This document shows positions 54,506 through 63,246 of a stretch of DNA of 64,000 nt, one piece after another. The stretch spans positions 1-64,000 of the forward strand of contig JACJZJ010000002.1 in the NCBI GenBank assembly GCA_020635675.1, given 5' to 3'. Below the pieces are notes generated by a model. It was not told the DNA's origin. It saw only the letters and a program-made list of their open reading frames with translations, and ran no database searches. Within the stretch, counting starts at the first letter, position 1; each line of letters starts with the position of its first letter. The translations under genes were made by a program, and so were the position numbers. Source of the stretch: Flavobacteriales bacterium. Its GTDB lineage: Bacteria; Bacteroidota; Bacteroidia; Flavobacteriales_F; PHOS-HE28.

Positions 54506-55749
54506 CGCAGCTTGAGCGTTACGATGGTGAGCACGGCGAGCATGATCCCCACGATCCAGAAGCGGCTCACGATCTTGCTCTCGTGGATGCCGAGCTTCTG
54601 ATAGTGGTGGTGCAGCGGTGACATGCGGAAGATCCTGCGCCCTTCTCCGTATTTCCGCTTCGTGTACTTGAACCAGCTGACCTGGAGCACGACACTGAGG
54701 TTCTCCACGACGAATACGCCGCACAGAACGGGTATGAGCAGTTCCTTGCGCACCAGGATCGCCAGCGTTGCGATGATCCCGCCGAGCGCCAGGCTCCCCG
54801 TGTCGCCCATGAACACCTGTGCGGGATAGGCATTGTACCAGAGAAAGCCGATGCAGGCACCCAGCATCGCGCCGATGTACACGGCCAATTCCCCGATGTC
54901 GGGGATGTACATGATGTCCAGGTACTGGCTGAAGATGATGTTGCCGCTCACCCAGGCCAGCACGCCGAGGGCCAGCACCATGATCGCCGATGTGCCCGTG
55001 GCCAATCCATCAAGTCCATCCGTTATGTTGGCACCGTTGCTGACCGCCGTAATGATGAAGATGACCACCAGGATGTACAGCATCCAGGTATAGTTCCGGG
55101 CCTCACGACCAAGGAGGCCGAGCACGCTTGAATAGTTGAATTCGTTGCCCTTGATGAACGGGATGGTGGTGTTGGGCGACTTGCGATCGAGCAGATAGTG
55201 CACCTCGCCATCCTCCTCCACATAGCGGCTCATGGCCGATGGGTCGAGCTGGTCGGCGAGCACCGCGGGCACCTCCACCTTGGTGCGGATATCCGGATGG
55301 AAGTAGACCACGGCACCGACGATGATGCCGATGCCCACCTGTCCCACCACCTTGAACTTGCCGGCCAGACCACGCTTGTCCTTCTTGAAGACCTTGATGT
55401 GGTCGTCCAGAAAACCGATGACGCCGAGCCACACCGTGGTGAGCAGCATCAGAAGGACATAGATGTTGTCCAGCTTCGCGAAGAGCAGCGTGGGCACCAG
55501 GATCCCGGCCAGGATGATCAGACCACCCATGGTGGGCGTCCCCTGCTTGCCCAGCTGACCTTCAAGGCCGAGGTCGCGGACCGTTTCACCGACCTGTCTG
55601 CGGCGCAGTGCCCGGATGATCCCCTTGCCGAACCACAAACTGATGATCAGGGAGACGATCACCGACATCCCCGCACGGAAGGAGATGTAGTTCAAGGCGC
55701 CGGACCCGGGCACGGTGAAGTCAATGGCCTTGAACAGGTGGTACAGCAT
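54502..55749 (-). CDS. mraY: MraY, phospho-MurNAc-pentapeptide transferase
   Basis: 415 residues, longer than the ~360 of E. coli, with an inserted segment around residues 150-200 (VEVPAVLADQLDPSAMSRY) that is usual in Bacteroidota MraY. About ten membrane helices; catalytic motifs FLDDHIKVFKKDKRGL, NITDGLDGLATG and FMGDTGSLALGG. MraY makes lipid I from undecaprenyl phosphate. The start codon overlaps the murE stop as TAATG. Confidence 0.97.
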   Translation of the reverse strand: MLYHLFKAIDFTVPGSGALNYISFRAGMSVIVSLIISLWFGKGIIRALRRRQVGETVRDLGLEGQLGKQGTPTMGGLIILAGILVPTLLFAKLDNIYVLLMLLTTVWLGVIGFLDDHIKVFKKDKRGLAGKFKVVGQVGIGIIVGAVVYFHPDIRTKVEVPAVLADQLDPSAMSRYVEEDGEVHYLLDRKSPNTTIPFIKGNEFNYSSVLGLLGREARNYTWMLYILVVIFIITAVSNGANITDGLDGLATGTSAIMVLALGVLAWVSGNIIFSQYLDIMYIPDIGELAVYIGAMLGACIGFLWYNAYPAQVFMGDTGSLALGGIIATLAILVRKELLIPVLCGVFVVENLSVVLQVSWFKYTKRKYGEGRRIFRMSPLHHHYQKLGIHESKIVSRFWIVGIMLAVLTIVTLKLR

Positions 55750-57212
55750 TACTTGTGCAGCAGTTCAAGGGTCTCCTTCAATACGGCGGCATCATCGAAG
55801 GGGTGGCGCACACCGGCGATCTCCTGATAGGTCTCGTGGCCCTTCCCCGCCACCAGTACCACATCGCCGGGGCCGGCCATGCCCACTGCCTGGCGGATGG
55901 CCTCACGGCGGTCCGCGTTCACATAGGTGTGTTGCTGGTCGGCGGCACCCAGGCCGGACCGCATTTCACCTATGATCGCCATGGGATCCTCGCCGCGCGG
56001 GTTGTCGCTCGTCAGGACCACCGCATCGCAATGCTCGGCCGCGAGACGTGCCATCACCGGCCTCTTCTCCCGATCGCGATCGCCACCGCAGCCCACCACA
56101 CCGATCACCTTCTCTCCCTGGGCGCACACATCACGTATCGTCGTCAGCACATTGCTCAGGGCATCGGGCGTGTGTGCATAATCCACGATACCGATCACAC
56201 CACCCTTTCCACGGACCACCTGGAAGCGACCGGTCGGTGGTGTGAGGTCGCTCAGGGCGGTCAGCACGTTGAGCGGTGCCTCTCCCAGGATCAGCGCGGT
56301 GCTGTATACCGCCAGCAGATTGCTCGCGTTGAACGCCCCGACCAGGCGTGTGTAGACGTCATGACCGTCGATGTTCAGGTGCAGGCCGCTCAGTTGGTTC
56401 TCCACGATCCGCGCCCGATGGTCGGCCATCCCCGCAACAGCGAAAGAACGCTTGGACGCGCGGGTGTTCTGCACCATCACACTGCTGTTGGAGTCATCCG
56501 CGTTCACCAGTGCGGTGGCATCCGCACCGAGCATGTCGAAGAAGCGCTTCTTCGCCTTGATGTACTCGGCGAAGGATCCGTGATAATCGAGGTGATCGTG
56601 CGTGATGTTGGTGAACACGCCCACATCGAAATGCAGACCCGTGATGCGTTCCTGCACCACGGCGTGCGAGCTCACCTCCATGAAGCAATGGGTGCATCGC
56701 TCCTCCACCATCCGGTCGAGCAGTTCGTTCAGCCGGATGGCGTCCGGAGTGGTGTGCGTGGCATGAACGGCCTCCTGGCCGATGCGTATCTCCACGGTGG
56801 AGATGAGACCGGTCCTTCTGCCAAGTGACCGGTACAGCCGGTGCAACAGCGTGGCCACGCTGGTCTTTCCGTTCGTACCCGTCACGCCGACCAGTTTCAA
56901 CTTCCGTGAAGGATGGTCGAAGAAATTGGCGGCCGCGATGGCCAGGGCATGCGCACTGTCCATCACGCGTACATAGGTCACCCCGGGCTTCCGCTCATCC
57001 GGGATCCGCTCACAGATGACCGCCGTGGCGCCGAGTTCCACGGCCTGCCGGATGTGATCATGTCCATCAGTGCGCGAACCCTTGACGGCCACGAACGCGG
57101 TGAAGGGCACCACCGTCCGACTATCGAACGACAGATGTTCGATGGCGATGTTCGTATTGCCTACCACCTGCTCCAGGCGTGCCTTGTAGAGGATATCCTT
57201 GAGCAGCTTCAT
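55749..57212 (-). CDS. murE: MurE, UDP-MurNAc-tripeptide ligase (meso-DAP type)
   Basis: 487 residues: N-terminal domain (LSFDSRTVVPFTAFVAVKG), P-loop GTNGKTS at 112-118, NITHDHLDYHGSF with the carbamylated-Lys region, and the C-terminal TSDNPRGEDP. The DNPR motif is the family mark for meso-diaminopimelate as the added amino acid, so the peptidoglycan here should be of the DAP type. The gene overlaps ftsI by four bases and mraY by one. Confidence 0.97.
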   Translation of the reverse strand: MKLLKDILYKARLEQVVGNTNIAIEHLSFDSRTVVPFTAFVAVKGSRTDGHDHIRQAVELGATAVICERIPDERKPGVTYVRVMDSAHALAIAAANFFDHPSRKLKLVGVTGTNGKTSVATLLHRLYRSLGRRTGLISTVEIRIGQEAVHATHTTPDAIRLNELLDRMVEERCTHCFMEVSSHAVVQERITGLHFDVGVFTNITHDHLDYHGSFAEYIKAKKRFFDMLGADATALVNADDSNSSVMVQNTRASKRSFAVAGMADHRARIVENQLSGLHLNIDGHDVYTRLVGAFNASNLLAVYSTALILGEAPLNVLTALSDLTPPTGRFQVVRGKGGVIGIVDYAHTPDALSNVLTTIRDVCAQGEKVIGVVGCGGDRDREKRPVMARLAAEHCDAVVLTSDNPRGEDPMAIIGEMRSGLGAADQQHTYVNADRREAIRQAVGMAGPGDVVLVAGKGHETYQEIAGVRHPFDDAAVLKETLELLHK

Positions 57213-59323
57213 GTGGTCAGCTCGAGCTCGATGGTGGTACCGGGGGCGTAACGCTCACCCGGGCGAATGGACTGCTTGCGGACCATGCCCTCGCCACGCA
57301 CGCGTACCCGGAAGCCATGGTCCTCCAGGATGTAGAGCGCGTCACGCAACCCCATGCCCGTCACGTTCGGTACCAGATGCAGGGCATCCCCGGGAATGGT
57401 GCGCGGCACCATCACCACGGTGCTATCGGAAGCGGTGGTGGATACCCACTCCCCCTCCCCGCGCTGGTCGAAGGGCACGTGCAGGGCTTCGAGTGCCGTG
57501 CGCAGGTCCTGCGCGTTCCCGCTGAAGGTCACCGGGGTCCGTTGCGCGAGGGGGCGGGCCTCAGCCGGTTCCGTCTGCATGTCGAGACGGTTCGCGTGGA
57601 TCTTGCTCGCGATCTCCTTGAGAATGGGGCCGGCCACGACGTTGCCGTAGTATCCGCTCGACGTGGGCGAGCTTACCACCACGATGCACGAATAGCGGGG
57701 CACATCAGCGGGGAAGTAGCCCACGAACGAGGCCTGATAGCTGACACCAGCGCTCCTGTAGCCCGCACCCTGCTTCGCGATCTGCGCGGTTCCCGTTTTT
57801 CCGGCGATACGGTAATCGGCATCGTGCAGATTGCTCGCCGTGCCGGAATCCACCACGCCTTCGAGCATGCGCCGCACCTTCTCGAGGGTCGATCCGGAAC
57901 AGATGCGGGGATTGAGCACCACGGGATCGAAACGGGCCACGGACCTACCGGCCCGGGTGATGCTCCGCACGAACTGCGGTTGCATCATGCGGCCGTCATT
58001 GGCGATGGCGTTGTAAAAGGTGAGGATCTGGAGCGGTGTTAGGCTCACCTCATAACCGATGCTCATCCAAGGCAGGCTGAGGCCGCTCCAAAGCTTGTCG
58101 CCCGGGCCCCGCAACGTCGGTACGGGTTCACCGGGGATACGCACCCCGGTGGGTTTGTCCAGGCCGATCCGGCGCAGCCCGTCCACGAAGCGTTGCGGAT
58201 CGTCGCCGTAGGCCTTCACCAATGCCTGCGACACCGCCGTGTTGCTGCTGACCTCCAACGCACGGGCCAGATCGATCACACCGAAGCCCCCCTCGTGACT
58301 GTCCTCCATGCGCTTGCCGTAGTACTTCACCACACCACCATGCGTGTCGAACCGGTCGTCCGGGGAGAGTCGGCCGTCCTCCAAAGCCACCAGCAGCGAT
58401 GCGGTCTTGAACGTGGACCCGGGCTCGGTGCTGGTACCTACGGCGTAGTTCAGGTCCTCCCGGTAGAGGCTGTCGTGATGGAGCGTGAGATTGCTGCAGG
58501 CCTTCACAAAACCGGTGGACACCTCCATGACCACCACGCATCCGTGATGGGCCCCATGCAGCCGGAGCTGTTTCTCCAGCGCGGCATCCGTCACGTCCTG
58601 TAGATTGATGTCGATGGTGCTATGCACGTCACTGCCGGGCACAGGGTCCTGGCCATCCCCGTTCTCCACCGGCATCCACACCCCACCTGTCAGCCGTCGT
58701 TCCAACCGGCGACCGGTCACACCACGCAACCAGGCATCGTAGCCACCCTCCAATCCGATCGCGCTGCTATCGCGCAACACATAGCCCACCGTGCGGGCGG
58801 CCAGGCGACCGAACGGATGCACGCGCACCGTATGCTTCTCGATGATGAGCCCGCTGACGTAGCGTCCTCTCCTGAACAATGGGAACTCCTTCAGCTCCTG
58901 GACGTGCTCATAGTCCACATGGCGCTGCACGAGGTGGTAGCGGTCGTTCCTGGAACGCGCCTCCAACAGGTCGCGGCGATAGGCTTCGGCGCTGCGATCC
59001 CCGAACATCGCAGAAAGCGCATGGCAAAGTGGATCGATCTCGCTGGCGACCACCTCGTCCGTGAGCCCATCGGCTCGGAGGTCCATGCGGATCTCGTAAT
59101 CAGGTACGCTGGTGCTCAGCAAGCGGCCATCTTCACTGTAGATGTGGCCACGATCGGGCTGCACGGTCCGGAAGGATGTCGCGAGCCGCTCGGCGCGCGC
59201 TGACCAGCGCGCACCTTCGACGAACTGGATGGTGAAGAGCTTCACGGCCACGGCAAGGGCGAAAAGGATCACCGCGCCGTAGACCAGCGAAGCGCGCAAT
59301 CGCATGTGGCGTTGCTCATTCAT
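57209..59323 (-). CDS. ftsI: FtsI/PBP3-type penicillin-binding transpeptidase with PASTA domain
   Basis: 704 residues: one membrane helix (~12-32), PBP dimerisation domain (FRTVQPDRGHIYSEDGRLLS), transpeptidase domain with catalytic Ser303 in PGSTFK, SSN in LEVSSNTAVSQ and KTGTAQ, then a C-terminal PASTA domain (VPNVTGMGLRDALYILEDHGF). It cross-links septal peptidoglycan with FtsW. PASTA-bearing FtsI is usual in Bacteroidota. Its first codons overlap the ftsL-like gene by eight bases. Confidence 0.96.
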   Translation of the reverse strand: MNEQRHMRLRASLVYGAVILFALAVAVKLFTIQFVEGARWSARAERLATSFRTVQPDRGHIYSEDGRLLSTSVPDYEIRMDLRADGLTDEVVASEIDPLCHALSAMFGDRSAEAYRRDLLEARSRNDRYHLVQRHVDYEHVQELKEFPLFRRGRYVSGLIIEKHTVRVHPFGRLAARTVGYVLRDSSAIGLEGGYDAWLRGVTGRRLERRLTGGVWMPVENGDGQDPVPGSDVHSTIDINLQDVTDAALEKQLRLHGAHHGCVVVMEVSTGFVKACSNLTLHHDSLYREDLNYAVGTSTEPGSTFKTASLLVALEDGRLSPDDRFDTHGGVVKYYGKRMEDSHEGGFGVIDLARALEVSSNTAVSQALVKAYGDDPQRFVDGLRRIGLDKPTGVRIPGEPVPTLRGPGDKLWSGLSLPWMSIGYEVSLTPLQILTFYNAIANDGRMMQPQFVRSITRAGRSVARFDPVVLNPRICSGSTLEKVRRMLEGVVDSGTASNLHDADYRIAGKTGTAQIAKQGAGYRSAGVSYQASFVGYFPADVPRYSCIVVVSSPTSSGYYGNVVAGPILKEIASKIHANRLDMQTEPAEARPLAQRTPVTFSGNAQDLRTALEALHVPFDQRGEGEWVSTTASDSTVVMVPRTIPGDALHLVPNVTGMGLRDALYILEDHGFRVRVRGEGMVRKQSIRPGERYAPGTTIELELTT

Positions 59324-59723
59324 TCTCTACCCGTCGTTCCAACTGTTCGGGCCCGACCTCGATCTTTTGTGGCGGAACGCGGCTTTCCACAAGGCCGATA
59401 TCCTGGATATCCTCCGCCACCTGGCTCTGTCGTTCCGTTCGGTCGAGGTGGCTGCGTACGGTGATGTACTCGCTGCGCAGCTCCTTCAGCTCACCATCCG
59501 TGCGGTGCAGTTCGCGCACCGTGCGTTCCGTGTAATACCCGTAACTGATGTAGAGCACCATCATCAGGGCCACGAAAAGGAAGAAGGGCATGTTGGCGAG
59601 CACCTTTTCGCGGGTCAGGAAGGAGCCGTTGAGCACGCCCACGAGCAGCCGCGGGAGCTTCCGCCCCCCTGAGGGCGCGACCGCTCCGATGCCATTCTGC
59701 TGTTGCTTCCTGATCCTGTTCAT
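59316..59723 (-). CDS. FtsL-like division protein
   Basis: 135 residues: a basic N-terminal cytoplasmic segment of ~43 residues, one membrane helix (~46-62, FFLFVALMMVLYISYGYY), and a helical, coiled-coil-prone periplasmic part (ERTVRELHRTDGELKELRSEY). Size, topology and position between rsmH and ftsI identify it as the FtsL counterpart, a scaffold for FtsQ/FtsB and activator of FtsWI. Sequence similarity to E. coli FtsL is expected to be weak, so the call rests on context and layout. It overlaps both neighbours. Confidence 0.87.
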   Translation of the reverse strand: MNRIRKQQQNGIGAVAPSGGRKLPRLLVGVLNGSFLTREKVLANMPFFLFVALMMVLYISYGYYTERTVRELHRTDGELKELRSEYITVRSHLDRTERQSQVAEDIQDIGLVESRVPPQKIEVGPEQLERRVENE

Positions 59724-60625
59724 ATGCGTTCTGCGATGCGAGCCCGCGCACTGCGTGCCCGGGGGTTGCGTTCCATTTCCTCTTCCGTTGGCCGGATGGC
59801 CTTGCTGGTCAATGGCCGGAAAGGCCGGATGCGTTCGCCGTACAGGTCCGTCCGCTCCCTTCCCTCCAGATCACCGCTTCGCATCCAATGCTTCACCGAT
59901 CGGTCCTCCAGGCTGTGGTAGCTGATGATCACCAGCCTGCCACCCGGCCGCAGCACCTGTGCGCTCACCTGCAGCAGCTGTCGCAAGGAACCGAGCTCAT
60001 CGTTCACAGCGATGCGAAGGGCCTGGAACACCTGCGCGAGAAATCCTGACCCGCCGCGTCGCGGGACCAGGGGCGCAAGCACGTCCGCGAGATCCTTCGT
60101 CGAGCGGATCGGCCCATCGGACCTGGCCTGCACGAGGCGTCGGGCGACGCGATGCGCCCCGGGCACCTCGCCGAATTCCCGCAGCATCGTGGCGAGTTCC
60201 TCCTCGCTCGATGTCGCGATCACGGTGGCGGCGGTCCGCTTGGCACGACGATCCATCCGCATGTCCAGGGGACCATCATGTCGGAAGCTGAAGCCCCTGT
60301 CACCCGTATCGAACTGATGGCTGCTCACGCCGAGATCGGCGAGAAGGCCGTCAACGGGAAGCCGACCGAGATGCCGCAGATGGTTCTTGATCCAGCGGAA
60401 GTCCGACCGGACCAGCTTGAATCGCGGATCGTCAGGTGCGTTACGGGCGGCGTCCGCATCGCGATCGAACGCGATCAGCGCACCATCCGGGCCGAGCTCC
60501 TCCAAGATCGCCCGGCTGTGCCCACCACCACCGAAGGTGGCATCCACGTATACGCCGTCGGGGCGGAGGGCGAGGCCATTGACACAGTCATGTAAAAGAA
60601 CGGGGTCGTGGTACTCATGCGCCAT
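59720..60625 (-). CDS. rsmH: RsmH (MraW), 16S rRNA m4C1402 methyltransferase
   Basis: 301 residues with the RsmH pattern: N-terminal HDPVLLHDCVNGL, SAM-binding DATFGGGGHSRAIL, LLADLGVSSHQFD, GDRGFSFRHDGPLDMRMD, and C-terminal ISYHSLEDRSVKHWM. It methylates N4 of C1402 in 16S rRNA. Starts inside the last codons of mraZ (11-base overlap), the usual mraZ-mraW linkage. Confidence 0.97.
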   Translation of the reverse strand: MAHEYHDPVLLHDCVNGLALRPDGVYVDATFGGGGHSRAILEELGPDGALIAFDRDADAARNAPDDPRFKLVRSDFRWIKNHLRHLGRLPVDGLLADLGVSSHQFDTGDRGFSFRHDGPLDMRMDRRAKRTAATVIATSSEEELATMLREFGEVPGAHRVARRLVQARSDGPIRSTKDLADVLAPLVPRRGGSGFLAQVFQALRIAVNDELGSLRQLLQVSAQVLRPGGRLVIISYHSLEDRSVKHWMRSGDLEGRERTDLYGERIRPFRPLTSKAIRPTEEEMERNPRARSARARIAERI

Positions 60626-61079
60626 GTGTGTTACCGAGGTTGCCCATCACATCCTCGCTCAGCGCGGTGAGGTCCACTTTCTCGTGCATCATGCGGGCAT
60701 GCCCCTCTCTGCTCCATACCTCGATGCGGTCGATCATACCCAACAGCTTCACCTCGCGGCGGATGCCGGCGTGGTCCGTCAGCGGTTTGGGCAGGAGCAG
60801 ACGGCCATTGCCATCGAGGTCCACCTGTGTGGCCCCGTTCATGAAGCGCCGGATGAACTCCAGGTTCTTCTCCACGAACCGGTTCAACTGACGCATCGTG
60901 GTCTGGGTGCGCTCCCACTCGACCATCGGGTACAGCACCAAGCAGGGCTTGAACACGTCGCGGTTGATCACGAAACCCTTGGACATCTCGCCCTCGAGCT
61001 GGCGCTTCAGACCGCTCGGCAGAACGAGACGCCCTTTCGCGTCGAGTTTCAGATCGTATTCCCCCAACAGGCTCAGCAT
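60615..61079 (-). CDS. mraZ: MraZ, transcriptional regulator of the dcw cluster
   Basis: 154 residues made of two SpoVT/AbrB-like halves: GEYDLKLDAKGRLVLPSGLK near the N-terminus and ATQVDLDGNGRLLLPKPL in the second half, each with the DxKGR/DxxGR motif. MraZ forms ring-shaped oligomers that bind TGGGN direct repeats and repress their own operon. Exactly such repeats lie 44-68 bases upstream here. It is the first gene of a transcript that may run through yqeY. Confidence 0.97.
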   Translation of the reverse strand: MLSLLGEYDLKLDAKGRLVLPSGLKRQLEGEMSKGFVINRDVFKPCLVLYPMVEWERTQTTMRQLNRFVEKNLEFIRRFMNGATQVDLDGNGRLLLPKPLTDHAGIRREVKLLGMIDRIEVWSREGHARMMHEKVDLTALSEDVMGNLGNTHGA

Positions 61080-61105
61080 GCCTCATGCGTGCGCGAGAAT
61101 GGCAG

Positions 61106-61133
61106 CGAATGTAGGATCAATTTCCCACTTCAA
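61106..61133 (-). promoter_or_regulatory. mraZ promoter (-33 TTG, -7 TACATTCG)
   Basis: Read on the minus strand: TTG (complement of 61131-61133), a 17-base spacer, then TACATTCG (complement of 61106-61113), one mismatch from the Bacteroidota -7 consensus TAnnTTTG. The start codon of mraZ is 26 bases beyond, leaving a short leader. It is the best-formed promoter in the window. Confidence 0.7.
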
Positions 61134-61147
61134 CCCACCATATCCCA
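61123..61147 (-). promoter_or_regulatory. MraZ operator: three TGGGN boxes at 10-bp spacing
   Basis: On the minus strand TGGGA-N5-TGGGT-N5-TGGGA (complements of 61143-61147, 61133-61137 and 61123-61127). This is the known MraZ-binding pattern and it overlaps the -33 element and spacer of the mraZ promoter, which fits autorepression. Confidence 0.85.
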
Positions 61148-61241
61148 CTTTTTTACCGACTGTGCAAAACTTCTCAACGCCGAAGGTCGATAAAAGTTGC
61201 CAGATGCCCATCAATAATGGAAAAATTGGCCATTTCACGAG

Positions 61242-61256
61242 TGGGAGGAAGTGGGG
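61242..61256 (+). promoter_or_regulatory. second pair of MraZ-like boxes, opposite strand
   Basis: TGGGA-GGAAG-TGGGG on the plus strand, with the same 10-bp spacing as the main operator but pointing the other way, about 95 bases further from mraZ. Two boxes only; chance occurrence in GC-rich DNA is possible. Confidence 0.45.
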
Positions 61257-61258
61257 AT

Positions 61259-61278
61259 CAATGAACAATCGTTCATTG
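61259..61278. promoter_or_regulatory. 8-bp perfect inverted repeat
   Basis: CAATGAAC, AATC, GTTCATTG. It lies two bases after the second pair of MraZ-like boxes, in the gap between divergent mraZ and hydrolase genes. It may be an operator for a dimeric regulator or a small hairpin. Confidence 0.4.
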
Positions 61279-61430
61279 TGCTGACAGATCCCCCGCGCGC
61301 TTCGGTCCGGACCACCCCGTTCCAAATCTCCTCAGGTCGGAGAGGCGACCGGACCGATCGGCAAGAGGGTTACGCACATCCCGATGTGGAGCACCGGTCG
61401 GTCGGGCCTTAACGCACAGGGCACCTTCAC

Positions 61431-61438
61431 TACTTTTG
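61431..61438 (+). promoter_or_regulatory. -7 element of the hydrolase gene
   Basis: TACTTTTG is a full match to the Bacteroidota -7 consensus TAnnTTTG, 16 bases upstream of the ATG at 61455. A -33 TTG is not evident at 17-20 bases before it. Confidence 0.5.
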
Positions 61439-61454
61439 GGCGTCACCCCTCCGC

Positions 61455-62228
61455 ATGCTGCCCGAACTGAAAGAGGAAGGCGAATTCCGGTACATCGAAT
61501 CCGGGGAAGGGCACGTGCTTGTCCTGCTGCATGGCCTGTTCGGCGCCTTGAGCAATTTCGAAGTGGCATTCGCCCACCTTGCCGCGAAATACCACGTGGT
61601 GGTGCCGATGCTGCCTCTCTACAGCATGCCGATGCTGAACACCAACGTCGGCGCCCTGGCCAAGTTCCTTCAGCGCTTCATCAGGCATAAGGGATGGACG
61701 GAGGTGAACCTGCTCGGGAACTCACTGGGTGGGCACGTGGCGCTGATCAATTGCAGCAAGCACCCGGAGAGCGTGCGCTCGCTCATCCTCACAGGCAGCA
61801 GTGGGCTGTATGAGAACGCCTTCGGTGGCGGATTCCCCCGGCGTGAGGACTACAATTACATCCGCGAGAAGGTGGCACTGACCTTCCACGACCCGAGGCA
61901 TGCGACCAAGGAACTGGTCGATGAATGCTATGAAACCGTGAACGACAAGAGCAAGCTGATCCGCATACTGGCTCTGGCCAAGAGCGCCATCCGACACAAC
62001 ATGGCCAAGGAGTTGCCACAGTTCAGGATGCCCACACTATTGGTCTGGGGAAGGCAGGACACCATCACTCCGCCGGAGGTGGCCGTGGAATTCCATCAAT
62101 TGCTGCCCAACAGCGCCCTTCATTGGATCGATGAATGCGGACATGCCCCGATGATGGAACAGCCGGAGCGGTTCAATGCGATCGTGGACCCCTGGCTGGA
62201 ATCCACGCTCAAGCAGCAGGAAGCCTGA
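61455..62228 (+). CDS. Alpha/beta-fold hydrolase
   Basis: 257 residues with an alpha/beta-hydrolase fold: oxyanion-side LLHGLFGALSNF (~24-35), nucleophile elbow GNSLGG with Ser90, acid D202 in WGRQDTITPP and H230 in ECGHAPMMEQPERF. All three catalytic residues are present. The natural substrate is unknown. It is separated by one base from engB, and the order hydrolase-engB-gldC next to mraZ is conserved in Flavobacteriia, hinting at a housekeeping role. Confidence 0.88.
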   Translation: MLPELKEEGEFRYIESGEGHVLVLLHGLFGALSNFEVAFAHLAAKYHVVVPMLPLYSMPMLNTNVGALAKFLQRFIRHKGWTEVNLLGNSLGGHVALINCSKHPESVRSLILTGSSGLYENAFGGGFPRREDYNYIREKVALTFHDPRHATKELVDECYETVNDKSKLIRILALAKSAIRHNMAKELPQFRMPTLLVWGRQDTITPPEVAVEFHQLLPNSALHWIDECGHAPMMEQPERFNAIVDPWLESTLKQQEA

Positions 62229-62229
62229 G

Positions 62230-62853
62230 ATGAGGAACCTCCGCGCCGAACATCTCGGCAGCGGCAGGGAGGCCGCGCACTGGCCCAAGCCCACATTGCC
62301 GGAATACGCCTTCATCGGCCGGAGCAATGTCGGCAAGAGCTCGCTGATCAATATGCTCTGTGGTGTGGACAAACTGGCACGCGTGAGCAATACCCCCGGG
62401 CGGACGCGACTCGTCGAGCACTTCCAAGTGGCGGGCACACTGACCACCGATGGGGCCTGGTTATTGGCCGATCTGCCCGGATATGGCTTTGCCAGGGTGG
62501 CGCGGAGCGAACGCGAGGCATGGCAGCGCATGGTGCGCACATATCTGCGCGAACGTCCCAACCTGCAATGCGTATTCCTGTTGGTGGACGTCCGGCTCCA
62601 ACCACAGCGGAGCGACCTGGACATGGTCCAATGGCTTGGCGAGGAGGGCATTCCCTTCGCCATGGTCTTCACGAAAAGCGACAAGCTTTCACCGCCGAAG
62701 GTGCAGGCCAACGTGGCCGCCTACCGGCGGGTCCTGAAGCGGAGCTGGGATGAATTGCCACTGATGTTCATCACCTCGGCCGAAAGCCGAGCGGGACGCG
62801 AGACCCTGCTCGAATTCATCGACGAGGTGAACGCGGGCTTCGGCGAAGAGTAG
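62230..62853 (+). CDS. engB: EngB/YsxC/YihA ribosome-biogenesis GTPase
   Basis: 207 residues from the ATG at 62230, right after the hydrolase stop (TGAGATG); a frame start at 62176 lies inside the hydrolase gene. G1 motif GRSNVGKSS at 30-38, G2-region NTPGRTRLVEHF, G3 DLPGYGFARV, G4 TKSDKLSP and G5 SAESRAG. EngB is an essential GTPase for assembly of the 50S subunit and is also named for a role in septation. Confidence 0.95.
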   Translation: MRNLRAEHLGSGREAAHWPKPTLPEYAFIGRSNVGKSSLINMLCGVDKLARVSNTPGRTRLVEHFQVAGTLTTDGAWLLADLPGYGFARVARSEREAWQRMVRTYLRERPNLQCVFLLVDVRLQPQRSDLDMVQWLGEEGIPFAMVFTKSDKLSPPKVQANVAAYRRVLKRSWDELPLMFITSAESRAGRETLLEFIDEVNAGFGEE

Positions 62854-62889
62854 TACGAAAGGTCCGAGGTCCGTGGCGCATCGTAGCGC

Positions 62890-63228
62890 CTATTCTCCCC
62901 CCTTCACCCCGAGCATGTGCTCCGCGAAATAGGCCGCGAAGTCGCGCATCTGGGCCGCCATGCGCCCTTCGTTCGTCGCTCGTTCGAAGGTGTCGGCCAT
63001 GGTGAGCAGGTTCTGATGGAAGAAAACGTTCATCTCCTCGATCGTCATCTCCTTCGTCCAGAGGTCGATGCGCATGGTGTTGCGCTCCTTCTCGTCCCAA
63101 AGGCTGAGCAATGCCGCTTTGCAGTCACCGCTCCCCTCACCATCGTCGGCGTGCCATTGCATGCTTTCCGGCACCTTGTTCGCATCAAGGTGCACAGTGA
63201 TCCGGATCTCGGAGGTGCGTGCGTTCAT
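62890..63228 (-). CDS. gldC: GldC, gliding motility protein
   Basis: 112 residues matching GldC of Flavobacterium: N-terminal SEIRITVHLDANKVPE, central RIDLWTKEMTIEEMNVFFHQ and C-terminal MRDFAAYFAEHMLG. GldC is a small soluble protein that improves gliding, perhaps by supporting the lipoprotein GldB. It is 18 bases downstream of gldB, as in Flavobacterium johnsoniae. Its presence agrees with the many T9SS cargo proteins in this window, though it does not prove gliding. Confidence 0.93.
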   Translation of the reverse strand: MNARTSEIRITVHLDANKVPESMQWHADDGEGSGDCKAALLSLWDEKERNTMRIDLWTKEMTIEEMNVFFHQNLLTMADTFERATNEGRMAAQMRDFAAYFAEHMLGVKGGE

Positions 63229-63246
63229 GGGTCGGGTATCGTTGGT

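Larger units (their letters stand above)
61080..61454. other. 375-base control region between mraZ and the hydrolase gene
   Basis: AT-richer than its surroundings. From the mraZ side it holds a TTG-N17-TACATTCG promoter with three MraZ boxes, then ~90 bases with A/T runs and no clear element, a second pair of TGGGN boxes on the opposite strand (61242-61256), an 8-bp inverted repeat (61259-61278), and a TACTTTTG -7 element for the hydrolase (61431-61438). Short frames across it on both strands (for example 61083-61325 minus) cover the operators and are not credible genes. Confidence 0.8.

Noticed and set aside
61083..61325. Short minus-strand frame of 80 codons upstream of mraZ
   Set aside because: It covers the MraZ operator and promoter, has no family resemblance, and its region is AT-rich non-coding.
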